DNA of 64,000 nucleotides, from the NCBI RefSeq assembly GCF_013085465.1, contig NZ_CP049838.1, positions 9,424,001-9,488,000 of the forward strand. The letters are read 5' to 3'. Positions 35,061-43,405 of the stretch are shown here, piece after piece. Each line of letters opens with the position of its first letter. The first letter of the stretch is position 1. A program made the translations under genes and the position numbers. The notes under the pieces were generated by a model. That model saw nothing but the letters and a program-made list of their open reading frames with translations. It was not told the origin of the DNA and did not search any database. This DNA comes from Streptomyces asoensis. Its GTDB lineage: Bacteria; Actinomycetota; Actinomycetes; Streptomycetales; Streptomycetaceae.

Positions 35061-38000
35061 ATGGCCCCACAGGACACCCAGGACGACGACCGTTCCGCCG
35101 GCAGCCCGCTCCAGTTCTTCCCCATCGACATCGGCCACTACGACAACCACCCTCCCCTGCCCACGGGACCGGAAGTCGACGCGGTTGCCGCCCTGTTGAC
35201 TCCGTTCGGCGCCGAGACCGACGCCTGGCGTGCTCCGCAGGAAGGCCGCGGTCCCGACGCCGTCCACGACCGCCTCGCCGCATGGTCCGCCGACCGCACC
35301 GGCTGTGACACCGTCCTGTACTGGGTCGGACACGGCGCCAGCGACGGCTTCTTCCACGCACTGCTCGCCCACGCGAAAAGCCCTCGACCGCTCGACACGA
35401 ACGGCATCTCTCATCTGGAGATTCTTCAGCATCTCAAGAGGAGGCAGGCACGGCAGGACGCCGGTTGGGCCGCCGTCGTCGTCGATACCTGCAAGTCGCG
35501 CCGCTTCATCGAGCTGATGAGCAGTCAGGCGATCCTGGACCCGGACGTCAGCGACTTCATCCTCGTGGCCAGTTCGCACGACGGCAGTGCAACCCTCGGC
35601 GCGTTCCGGGAGATCCTTGACCGTCTGCTCACCGTGACCTTCCGAACGCACGACACCATCAGCCTCTACGCCTTGGCCGAGCAGATCAACTGCGCCATGG
35701 GCGACACCGTCGCCTACGCCCGGACGCACAACCGGGCAGCCCTGCGGCGGACCCACCCGACCGTGGTCGGCCGGATGCAGGCCCCGCTCGACACCGAGGC
35801 CGAGATCGAGAACGCCCTTGTCGCGCTCACGGCCGACGAGCGTCGTCATTTCGTCGAGAAGGCCGCAGGTGGTGAACTGGGCGAACAGGCCTGGTACTTC
35901 GAGGGACGCGAGACCGAACGCTACGACATCCTGTCCTGGCTCGACACCACGCGGGAAGGGCTGCTCGTGGTCACCGGGCCGGCCGGCTCGGGCAAGTCGG
36001 CACTGCTCGGGCACATCCTGATCCACACCCGCCCGGACCTGGCCGAACCCCTCTTCCGTGCCGGACATCTCTCCGACCTACCGCCGGGAACGCCCCGCCC
36101 CACCGACGCGTTCGACCTCGCCGTCCACCTCACCGGTGTCTCGGCCCAGGCACTGCTCGACAGGATCGTCGAAGCCGTGGGCCGCAAGATCGGAGCCAAC
36201 GGCTTCAAGCCGCTCTCCCCCGACCAGCCCTTCGACTCCCAGATGGCCCGGCTCACCGGACGGCTGGCGGACCTGCGGCTCGGGGCACCTGGGGGCGGGG
36301 GAGGGAAGTGGACGTTCACCCTGCTCGCGGACGCCCTCGACGAGGCTCATCTGCCCCTGGTCATCGCGGAGGAGGTACTCCGGCCGTTGGCCCGAACGCC
36401 GGGCGTCCGGGTCGTCGTCGGAACCCGCCGCTCCACCCGGGAGGGGCCGGACCTTCCGGCCCCCGACGACGAGGATCTCCTCGACGCCCTCGGAGCCACG
36501 GAGGGATCCGACCACCCCGGCGACAAAGTGCTCGTGGTGAGGCGCGACCGCGAGGCCACCATCCGCTACATCCGCCGTCGCCTGAAAACCGCACACGAAC
36601 GCGGCGCGCTCAAGGTCGGCCAGACAGACATCGAGCGTACGGTTCATGCCCTCGGACGCCTCGACCGCGAGTTTCTCTTCGCCCGCTTGGCCGTGCACGA
36701 GATCCTCCACGATCCGGGCCTCGCGCACGACCCCGCACCGCTCCTCGCGACCGACCACAGGGGGCTCTTCGGCCGCGCCGTGCAGCGCCTCACCGCCGTC
36801 AACCCGATACATCGCCATCTGCTGGAGGCTCTGGCGCTCTCACGGGGGCTCGGGCTGCCCGACCGGGACGACATCTGGTCCACCGCGGCCACCGCGCTCA
36901 TGCCCGATGACGGCCTACTGCCGATCACCAGCGAGGACATCGTCCGGCTCATCGAGGGCGGAGCCCCTTACCTCATGGCCGCGATCGAGTCCGACCAGAC
37001 GGTGTACCGCCTCGCGCACCGCGCCTTCATCGAGCACTTCGAGCGTCCCGCGCAACCGCCGGAAAGCGACGACCGCCACCGACGCATCGCCATCCGGCTC
37101 GCCCGCCATGCGGACGCCCGGGTGCCCGACGAGGTACCGAATCCCTACGTCCGTCTCCACTTGGCCGATCACGCGGCTCTCGGCGGCCCCACGGCTTGGG
37201 AGGTTCTCGGCGCCCGCCCCTGCCTGCTGGACCGGTTGGACGCCACTGCCGTGCGGGGCAGTGCCAAACTGACCGGCTTCGGACGCTTCGCGTTGCCGCC
37301 GGCCGTGGCGGGCGTGGTCGCGGCGTACGACCGGCTCGCAGACGCGTCGGCCGGTGACCGGCGTGGCCTGCGGGAGCTGGCCACGGCGCGCTGCACCGAC
37401 CAGAGCAGCCCTCCTCGCCAGCCGTTCGACCCGCAGGCGGCGTGGTCCCTGGCCTGGGCCCGGCTCCAACGGCGGCCCCTCCACCTTCCGTTGCAGGGCC
37501 ACCAGAGCGAGGTCGTGGCGGTGACGGCCTTCGCGGCGCCGAACGGAGACACACTGCTGGCCTCCGCCAGCGACGACGGAACGTTGTGTCTGTGGGATCT
37601 GGCCACGGCCGAGCAGACGAGTTCCCCGCTGGACAGCGGCACCGGTCCCGTACGCGTGGTGAAGGCCTTCACCATGTCGAGTGGGCGCACGTTCCTCGTC
37701 ACCGGCACCGACGGCGGGAAAGTACACATCTGGAATCCGGTCACGGCCGACCAGACCGCCGTCTCGCCCCTGGTGGGTCATGAGGGCCCCGTCCAGGCGA
37801 TGGCCGTCTTCACCGGATCCGACGGACGCACGCTCCTCGCCACCGGCGGCGACGACTGCACCGTCCGTATCTGGGACCCCGCCACGGGCCACGAAACCGC
37901 ACAGCCGCTGACCGGACACACCGGCGCGATCCAGGCCATCACGGCGTTCACCACGTCCGACGGACGCACACTTCTCGCCAGCGGCGGCGACGACGAGACC

Positions 38001-39392
38001 CTCCGCGTCTGGGACCCGGCCACCGGGCACCAGACCATCGCACCTCTCGAGGGACATACCGGTGCCGTGCAGACGGTGGTGGCGTTCACCACGCCCGAGG
38101 GACGAAACCGGCTCGCCAGCGGCAGCGACGACTGCACCATTCGTGTCTGGGACCCAGGCACCGGCCGCCAGACGGTGCCACCTCTCGAAGGACACACCGA
38201 CTGGATCGGCGAGGTGACCGCGTTCCGCGGGCCCGACGGGCTGCCGCTGCTGGCCAGTTGCAGCGACGACGAGACGATCCGGCTCTGGGACCCGGCCACC
38301 GGACGGGAGACCTCACCCCCTCTCTACGGCCACGGCCACCGCAAGTTGATCGGCGCGATCACTGCGTTCACCGGGCCCGACGGACGCACGCTCCTTGCCA
38401 CCGGAAGCAACGACCGCACGGTCCGTATCTGGGACCCGGCCACGAGTCGGCAGGCCTCGCCGACCCTGCGGAGTCACGCACAAGAAGTGGGCGCGGTGGT
38501 GGCGTTCGCCGGGGCCGGCGGACGCACGTTCCTCGCCACCGGCGGCAACGACGACACGACCCGAATCTGGGACGCGGCCACGGGCCATGCGATCGGCACC
38601 CCTCTGCGCGGACAAGGACACCGGGTCGAGGCTCTCGCGCCGTTCACCGGGTCACATGGGCAAACGCTCCTGGCCGTGTGCAGCGGCGACGGGTTCGTGG
38701 AGATCTGGGACCTGGACGTCCCGGGCAACGGGGTGCTGTCGCTCATAGGACACACGGGTGGCGTGCGAGCGGTGGCGGCATTCCCCGCACCGGGCCGCGG
38801 AACGTACCTGGCGATCGGCGACGACCGCACGGTGCGCCTGTGGGACCCCGTCACCGGACAACAGATCACGGCACCGCTGTTGGGGCACACCGGCGCCGTG
38901 CGTGCCATCAGCACCTTCACCGCGCTCGACGGACACATCCTGCTCGCCAGCGGAGGCAATGACGGGAGTGTGCGCATCTGGGATCCCGTCACCGGCCAAG
39001 AGACGCAAGCGCCCCTGCGAGGCCATGCCGGCGCAGTCCGCACGATGCTGGTCCTCCCCTCATGGGAAGGGCGCACCTTGCTCGTCACGGGCGGCGAGGA
39101 CTGCACCGTGCGGGTCTGGGACCCTGCCATCGGCAAGGAGATCATCCACCCTCTGGCCGGGCACTCCGCCGCTGTGCAGGCGGTCACAGCGTTCACCGCG
39201 ACGGACGGACACACTCACCTCGCCACCGGCAGCAACGACCGGACCGTACGCATCTGGGACCCGGCGTCCTGGATCGAGCGTCTTGTCATCTCCGTGGACC
39301 TGGCGGTGCACGGACTCGCGGCAGCCGGCTCGAACCTGGCCCTGGCCACGGACCAGGGCGTCGCCATGCTGAAGGTGGCGCAACGGGCATGA
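35061..39392 (+). CDS. Caspase-like protease / STAND NTPase / WD40 propeller protein
   Basis: The 1443-residue protein has three parts. First is a caspase-like peptidase domain (about 20-240), with catalytic His H91 in VLYWVGHGASDG and Cys C144 in VVVDTCKSRRF. Second is a STAND-type P-loop NTPase (about 285-670), with Walker A GPAGSGKSALL (K312), Walker B FTLLADALDEAH (D424/D427) and the winged-helix-like RLAHRAFIEHFERP. Third is a WD40 region (about 805-1443) with thirteen clear IWDP-type repeats and a degenerate fourteenth, enough for two seven-bladed propellers. In this architecture the propeller senses, the NTPase oligomerises and the protease is the effector. The start lacks a good ribosome binding site and probably depends on coupling to the LCAT gene. 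Confidence 0.85.
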   Translation: MAPQDTQDDDRSAGSPLQFFPIDIGHYDNHPPLPTGPEVDAVAALLTPFGAETDAWRAPQEGRGPDAVHDRLAAWSADRTGCDTVLYWVGHGASDGFFHALLAHAKSPRPLDTNGISHLEILQHLKRRQARQDAGWAAVVVDTCKSRRFIELMSSQAILDPDVSDFILVASSHDGSATLGAFREILDRLLTVTFRTHDTISLYALAEQINCAMGDTVAYARTHNRAALRRTHPTVVGRMQAPLDTEAEIENALVALTADERRHFVEKAAGGELGEQAWYFEGRETERYDILSWLDTTREGLLVVTGPAGSGKSALLGHILIHTRPDLAEPLFRAGHLSDLPPGTPRPTDAFDLAVHLTGVSAQALLDRIVEAVGRKIGANGFKPLSPDQPFDSQMARLTGRLADLRLGAPGGGGGKWTFTLLADALDEAHLPLVIAEEVLRPLARTPGVRVVVGTRRSTREGPDLPAPDDEDLLDALGATEGSDHPGDKVLVVRRDREATIRYIRRRLKTAHERGALKVGQTDIERTVHALGRLDREFLFARLAVHEILHDPGLAHDPAPLLATDHRGLFGRAVQRLTAVNPIHRHLLEALALSRGLGLPDRDDIWSTAATALMPDDGLLPITSEDIVRLIEGGAPYLMAAIESDQTVYRLAHRAFIEHFERPAQPPESDDRHRRIAIRLARHADARVPDEVPNPYVRLHLADHAALGGPTAWEVLGARPCLLDRLDATAVRGSAKLTGFGRFALPPAVAGVVAAYDRLADASAGDRRGLRELATARCTDQSSPPRQPFDPQAAWSLAWARLQRRPLHLPLQGHQSEVVAVTAFAAPNGDTLLASASDDGTLCLWDLATAEQTSSPLDSGTGPVRVVKAFTMSSGRTFLVTGTDGGKVHIWNPVTADQTAVSPLVGHEGPVQAMAVFTGSDGRTLLATGGDDCTVRIWDPATGHETAQPLTGHTGAIQAITAFTTSDGRTLLASGGDDETLRVWDPATGHQTIAPLEGHTGAVQTVVAFTTPEGRNRLASGSDDCTIRVWDPGTGRQTVPPLEGHTDWIGEVTAFRGPDGLPLLASCSDDETIRLWDPATGRETSPPLYGHGHRKLIGAITAFTGPDGRTLLATGSNDRTVRIWDPATSRQASPTLRSHAQEVGAVVAFAGAGGRTFLATGGNDDTTRIWDAATGHAIGTPLRGQGHRVEALAPFTGSHGQTLLAVCSGDGFVEIWDLDVPGNGVLSLIGHTGGVRAVAAFPAPGRGTYLAIGDDRTVRLWDPVTGQQITAPLLGHTGAVRAISTFTALDGHILLASGGNDGSVRIWDPVTGQETQAPLRGHAGAVRTMLVLPSWEGRTLLVTGGEDCTVRVWDPAIGKEIIHPLAGHSAAVQAVTAFTATDGHTHLATGSNDRTVRIWDPASWIERLVISVDLAVHGLAAAGSNLALATDQGVAMLKVAQRA
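37491..39290 (+). repeat. Thirteen DNA-level repeats encoding WD40 blades
   Basis: Units of about 135-150 bases repeat from 37.49 to 39.29 kb. Each contains a GGACGCACGCTCCTCGCC-like block and a CGTATCTGGGACCC-like block. Many stretches are almost identical between neighbours, so the array could expand, contract or recombine. The unit length corresponds to 44-50 residues, slightly longer than the usual 40-residue WD repeat because of an inserted FTxxDGRTLLA loop. Confidence 0.85.
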
Positions 39393-39515
39393 GCACGGAC
39401 GACGCAGTTCATGAGCTCATCCACGGTCACCGCACGGAGACAAGCCGTCAGGCCGGCCGTCCCGGCAACAGCGGACCCGGGCTCCCTTGGTCACAGTGGG
39501 GATCATTTGGCGGGA

Positions 39516-39569
39516 ACGGTACGGCGGTTGCGGTTGCGTGCCGGGCTGACACAGGAGGCCTTGGCGTAG
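39516..39569 (+). pseudogene. Remnant of a helix-turn-helix (XRE-type) regulator
   Basis: A short frame reads TVRRLRLRAGLTQEALA and then stops. This is the classic N-terminal recognition helix of actinobacterial XRE or AfsR-type regulators, where ERAGVS is expected next. Instead the sequence enters the reversed ADP-ribosylglycohydrolase remnant. A further upstream FGG in another frame suggests a frameshift. Only the fragment is present. Confidence 0.5.
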
Positions 39570-39574
39570 CGTTC

Positions 39575-39995
39575 GGCATGCCGTTGGTCAGGACGTCTTC
39601 GGTCTGTAGTCCGATGTCCTTGGGGTCTGATGCCGCCCACCGCTGGAAGCGGGCGAAGATGTCCGGCAGATCCAGTCCGCCCCGCTCCAGCAGCGGCTCC
39701 GCGACCAGGACGGCCATCTGCGTGTCGTCAGTGGCCTCGCCGGGGTCCCAGCCACCGCCTCCGCACATCTCTCCACCGGCACCAGGCGCGGGAAACCGCG
39801 CGGAGAAGGCTCCAGGGGGACGAACTCGAAAGGGCCACCCAGGGCGTCACCCACCGCTGAGCCGACGACCGTGCCGGCGGCCCTGTTCCTTCTTCGGCTC
39901 CCCGAACCATCGGCGGCGAAAGGGCCTCGTCTACGGAGGTGCGCCGCCTGAGACACCGTGGGTCTGAGGCATCCGTACAGGTCACCTAACGCCAT
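39575..39995 (-). pseudogene. Truncated, frameshifted ADP-ribosylglycohydrolase
   Basis: The N-terminal piece reads RAAGTVVGSAVGDALGGPFE, the conserved opening of ADP-ribosylglycohydrolase (DraG-like) proteins. Another frame continues with GGGGWDPGEATDDTQMAVLV, which contains the metal-binding TDDTQM motif, and then FARFQRWAASDPKDIGLQT. A base is missing in the run of five C/G at 39815-39819; adding one restores continuity. The reading then ends near LTNGMP, where the downstream two-thirds of the family is absent. The gene is therefore a 5' fragment. Intact enzymes remove ADP-ribose from proteins or nucleic acids. Confidence 0.75.
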
Positions 39996-40176
39996 GCCCA
40001 GGAGCTGCGGGCGCAGGTGAGGTGGAACAGGGCTTCGGTTCGGTGTGGTGGGCGTCGTCGTCGTGGTCCTCAGGGGAGCATCAGCTTCGATCGCACGTCA
40101 ATACCTCGTCGCCGTAGGTCTTTTGAAAGGAACTCAGGGCTCAGAGCGGACCTTCGGCTAATTCCTGTTTCTTTCA
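39996..40176. other. Intergenic sequence with no recognised feature
   Basis: Between the gene debris and the ROK promoter I see no coding frame. It is relatively AT-rich, with repeated GTC near 40046, and contains TCTTTTGAAAGGA near 40112. No function is assigned. Confidence 0.5.
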
Positions 40177-40205
40177 TTGACAGCGGAAAATAAGGGCCCT
40201 AGGTT
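40177..40205 (+). promoter_or_regulatory. Sigma-70-like promoter for a leaderless ROK transcript
   Basis: TTGACA (40177-40182), a 17-base spacer and TAGGTT (40200-40205) closely match the Streptomyces HrdB-type consensus. The ATG of the ROK gene lies at 40213, seven bases after the -10. Transcription would therefore begin at or next to the A of ATG. No Shine-Dalgarno sequence is present, which agrees with leaderless initiation. Confidence 0.65.
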
Positions 40206-40212
40206 CCGGGCC

Positions 40213-41394
40213 ATGCCCTCGTCCTTCGCCGCGCATCCCGCCGAGACGTTCCCCGCCGGAACGCCGGCCGCTTCGCAGGTCTTCACCACTGTCCTGTCCC
40301 AGGGCCCGCTCACCCGGCTCGAACTGGCCCGGCGGGCCGGGCTGTCGGCGGCGGCCGTCACGAAGGCGGTCCGGCCGCTGATCGAGTCGGGATACCTGGT
40401 GGAGGACGTGGACACGGAGGCCCGCACCGCGCTCGGGCGGCCCGCGAACCTGGTCCGGGTCGACGGGGGCCGCGCGCTGTTCCTCGGGCTCAAGCTCACC
40501 GGAGACGCGATCTTCGGCGTGCTCACGGACCTGCGCTGCCGGATCCTGCTCGCCCGGCGCGTGCCGCTGACCGACCGTGCCGCCAAGGCGGTCCTGGCGT
40601 CGACCGCCGAGGTCGTGCGGGAGTTGCTGACCGAGGCGGACGGCTACGGCGTACGCGTCATGGGGCTGGGCATCGCCGTCTCCGGCGACGTGGACCGCGG
40701 GGAGGGTGTGGTGCGCTACTCGCCGTTCCTGGAGTGGCGCGACGTACCGCTCGCCGAACTCGCCTCCGTCGTCACCGGCCTGCCGGTCACCGTCGACAAC
40801 GACGTACGGGCCCTCACCGTCGCCGAGCAGTGGTTCGGCGCCGGCGTGGGCCTGTCGAACTTCGCCGTGGTGACCGTCGGCGCGGGCGTCGGCTGCGGCC
40901 TGGTGGTACACGGCCGGGTGGTCGCCGGGGCGCACGGGGTGGCCGGCGAGATCGGTCATGTCACCGTCGACCCGAACGGGCCGCTCTGCCACTGCGGCAA
41001 CCGCGGCTGCGTCGAGGCGATCGCCGCGGACCCGGCGATCCTCACCCGGATCCGCGAACTGAGCGGCGTCGAGGTCACCGACACCACCGAGGCCGTCGAC
41101 CTCGCCCGCCGCGGCGACGCGCACGCCCGTGACGCGTACTCACGGGCGGGGGAGGCGATCGGCCGCGGCATCGCCACCGTGGCCAATCTGCTCGGCCCGG
41201 AGCGGGTCGTCATCTCCGGCGAGGGCCTGGCCGCCTACGACCTCTTCGCCGAGCAGATCCGCAGCGCCTTCGCGGCGGCCGCCTTCGGCTCGGCCGCGCA
41301 GTGCGACCTCCAGACCCGCCCGCTGCCCTTCGAGGAGTGGGCGCGCGGCGCCGCGGCCACCGCCATCCAGTCCTTCATCACCGAACCGAACTGA
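40213..41394 (+). CDS. ROK-family repressor
   Basis: The 393-residue protein has an N-terminal winged helix (about 20-70; LTRLELARRAGLSAAAVTKA, VRPLIESGYL). A ROK sugar-kinase-like domain follows with the Asp and ATP-site motif GLGIAVSGDVD, VTVDNDVRALTVAEQWFGAG and the zinc-binding CHCGNRGCVEAI. Proteins with this layout (NagC/XylR type) are sugar-responsive repressors. It precedes GH27 and GH95 genes by 160 bases and probably controls them. The ATG is preferred to TTG at 40177, which is part of the -35 element. Confidence 0.88.
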   Translation: MPSSFAAHPAETFPAGTPAASQVFTTVLSQGPLTRLELARRAGLSAAAVTKAVRPLIESGYLVEDVDTEARTALGRPANLVRVDGGRALFLGLKLTGDAIFGVLTDLRCRILLARRVPLTDRAAKAVLASTAEVVRELLTEADGYGVRVMGLGIAVSGDVDRGEGVVRYSPFLEWRDVPLAELASVVTGLPVTVDNDVRALTVAEQWFGAGVGLSNFAVVTVGAGVGCGLVVHGRVVAGAHGVAGEIGHVTVDPNGPLCHCGNRGCVEAIAADPAILTRIRELSGVEVTDTTEAVDLARRGDAHARDAYSRAGEAIGRGIATVANLLGPERVVISGEGLAAYDLFAEQIRSAFAAAAFGSAAQCDLQTRPLPFEEWARGAAATAIQSFITEPN

Positions 41395-41495
41395 CCGTAC
41401 GAGCAGCGTCCCCGCACGCTCCGGCCGGCGCCGGTTCGCAGCGGCCCGCCATCGGTGGGAGCCACGACCGGCCGCTCCGGAGCCGTTCAGCCGAA

Positions 41496-41539
41496 CCCCA
41501 CCCCCCACCCCCACCCCCACCCCCAACCCGCCCCCACCC
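41496..41539. repeat. C-rich tract in the GH27 leader
   Basis: About 44 bases consist of runs of three to six C broken by single A or AA. The opposite strand has at least four G runs in short succession and could fold as a G-quadruplex. It ends immediately before the AGGAGG ribosome binding site. A similar, shorter C run precedes the second GH127 gene (13080-13092). Confidence 0.75.
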
Positions 41540-41554
41540 AGGAGGTCAGACCCC

Positions 41555-43351
41555 ATGCGGTCACCCTCGCACTCCGTCCTGCCCGCACGCGCCCTGAGAG
41601 CCGCCGTCGTTCTCGCTCTCGCCCTGGGCACCGCCACCGTCGCCCCCGTCGCCCACGCCGAGAGCACCGCACCGGGGCCGGCCGCCAAGCCGTACATGGG
41701 CTGGTCGAGTTGGAGCATGCAGTCCTCCAAGTACCCGGGCCTCAACCCCGACGGCGACTACAGCTACCTCACCGAGGCCAACGTCCTGAAGCAGACCGAC
41801 GCCCTGGCCGCGAAACTCAAGAAGTACGGCTACGAGTACGTCAACATCGACGCCGGCTGGTGGCGCGACAAGGCCTGGAAGCCGCAGTTCGACCGGTACG
41901 CCCGCCAGAAGGCCGACCCGCAGCGCTTCCCCCGGGGCATGAAGGCCGTCGCCGACCACGTGCACGCCAAGGGCCTCAAGGCGGGGATCTACCTCCCCGT
42001 GGGCCTGGAGAAGGAGGCGTACGCCGACGGCAAGGCCCCGATCTGGAACGCCGCAGGCTGCACCACGGCCGACATCGTCCACGACGACCTGCGCACCACC
42101 AACGGCTGGGACAGCGCCTACAAGATCGACTTCTCCGACCCCTGCGCGCAGAAGTACATCGACTCCCAGGCGCGGATGTTCGCCGACTGGGGCTACGACT
42201 TCCTCAAGCTCGACGGCGTCGGTCCCGGCTCCTTCAAGAGCGGCGACAACTACGACAACGTCGCCGACGTGGCCGCCTGGCAGAAGGCGATCGCCGCCAC
42301 CGGACGCCCGATCCACCTGGAGGTGTCCTGGTCCCTCGACATCGGACATGCCGCCGACTGGAAGAAGTACACCGACGGCTGGCGCATCGACACCGACGTC
42401 GAGTGCTACTGCAACACCCTGGTCTCCTGGGAGAACTCCGTCGACGACCGCTTCGACGACACCCCGGCCTGGACCCGCCACGCCGGCCCCGGAGGCTGGA
42501 ACGACCTCGACTCGCTCGACATCGGCAACGGCGCGATGGACGGCCTGACCAAGGCCGAGCGGCAGACCTACGCCACCCTGTGGGCCATCGCCAAGTCGCC
42601 GCTCTACACCGGCGACGACCTCACCCGCCTGGACTCCTACGGCCTGTCCCTGCTGACCAACCGCGAGGTCATCGCCGTCAACCAGGGTGCCGCGCCGCCC
42701 GTGCACCCGGTCACCCCGTCCGACCCCCAGCGTGTGTGGGCGGCCGAGAACCCCGACGGCACCTACACCGTCGCCCTGTTCAACCTGGCCGACGCGCCTG
42801 CCTCGGTCAGCGCCGACTGGACGACGCTCGGCTTCACCGGCAAGGCGGCCGTCCGTGACCTGTGGAATCACGAGAACCTCGGCACGTACAAGAACCGGAT
42901 CACCCAGGCACTGCCCGCCCACGGCTCCCGCCTGTTCACCGTCACCCCGCGCGGCAGCGCACTCGAACGCACCGGCTACGAGGCCGAGGCCCCGGCCAAC
43001 ATCCTCGGCGGCAACGCCTCCGCCGCCGACTGCTCCACCTGCTCCGGCGACCGCAAGGTCGGCAACCTCTACCTCGGCGGCGAACTGACCTTCACCGACG
43101 TCGTCGTCGACAAGCCCGGCACGTATCAGATCGAGGTCGCCTACATCAGCGGCGACGCACGGGCCGCCGCGGTCTCCGCCAACGGCGGCGGCGCCACCCG
43201 CCACACGTTCCCCGCCACCGGTGACTGGGGGACCGTCGCCCGCGTCCATGTGCCGGTGACGCTGAAGGCGGGCGCCAACACGATCACCTTCGACAGCGGT
43301 TCGGGCTACGCGCCGGACATCGACCGGATCGACGTACCGAAGACCTCCTGA
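41555..43351 (+). CDS. Secreted GH27 enzyme (alpha-galactosidase or beta-L-arabinopyranosidase) with CBM35-like domain
   Basis: The 598-residue protein has a Sec signal peptide (LRAAVVLALALGTATVAPVAHA), a GH27 TIM barrel (about 46-385), a beta-sandwich and a CBM35-like C-terminal domain (about 470-598, starting YEAEAPANILGGNA). The nucleophile is D220 in DFLKLDG and the acid/base is D281 in WRIDTD. The GGWNDLDSLDIGN segment is also conserved. GH27 includes alpha-galactosidases and the related S. avermitilis beta-L-arabinopyranosidase; I cannot separate these from sequence. AGGAGG lies nine bases before the ATG. Confidence 0.88.
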   Translation: MRSPSHSVLPARALRAAVVLALALGTATVAPVAHAESTAPGPAAKPYMGWSSWSMQSSKYPGLNPDGDYSYLTEANVLKQTDALAAKLKKYGYEYVNIDAGWWRDKAWKPQFDRYARQKADPQRFPRGMKAVADHVHAKGLKAGIYLPVGLEKEAYADGKAPIWNAAGCTTADIVHDDLRTTNGWDSAYKIDFSDPCAQKYIDSQARMFADWGYDFLKLDGVGPGSFKSGDNYDNVADVAAWQKAIAATGRPIHLEVSWSLDIGHAADWKKYTDGWRIDTDVECYCNTLVSWENSVDDRFDDTPAWTRHAGPGGWNDLDSLDIGNGAMDGLTKAERQTYATLWAIAKSPLYTGDDLTRLDSYGLSLLTNREVIAVNQGAAPPVHPVTPSDPQRVWAAENPDGTYTVALFNLADAPASVSADWTTLGFTGKAAVRDLWNHENLGTYKNRITQALPAHGSRLFTVTPRGSALERTGYEAEAPANILGGNASAADCSTCSGDRKVGNLYLGGELTFTDVVVDKPGTYQIEVAYISGDARAAAVSANGGGATRHTFPATGDWGTVARVHVPVTLKAGANTITFDSGSGYAPDIDRIDVPKTS

Positions 43352-43405
43352 CGACACCCGGGGCCCGGTACCGCACCCGGGCCCCCTCAGACCTCCGGAG
43401 CCGCC

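Noticed and set aside
37491..39290. Repeat array considered as a CRISPR array
   Set aside because: Units are about 135-150 bases, in frame and encode WD40 blades. No short identical repeats with unique spacers exist and no cas genes are near.
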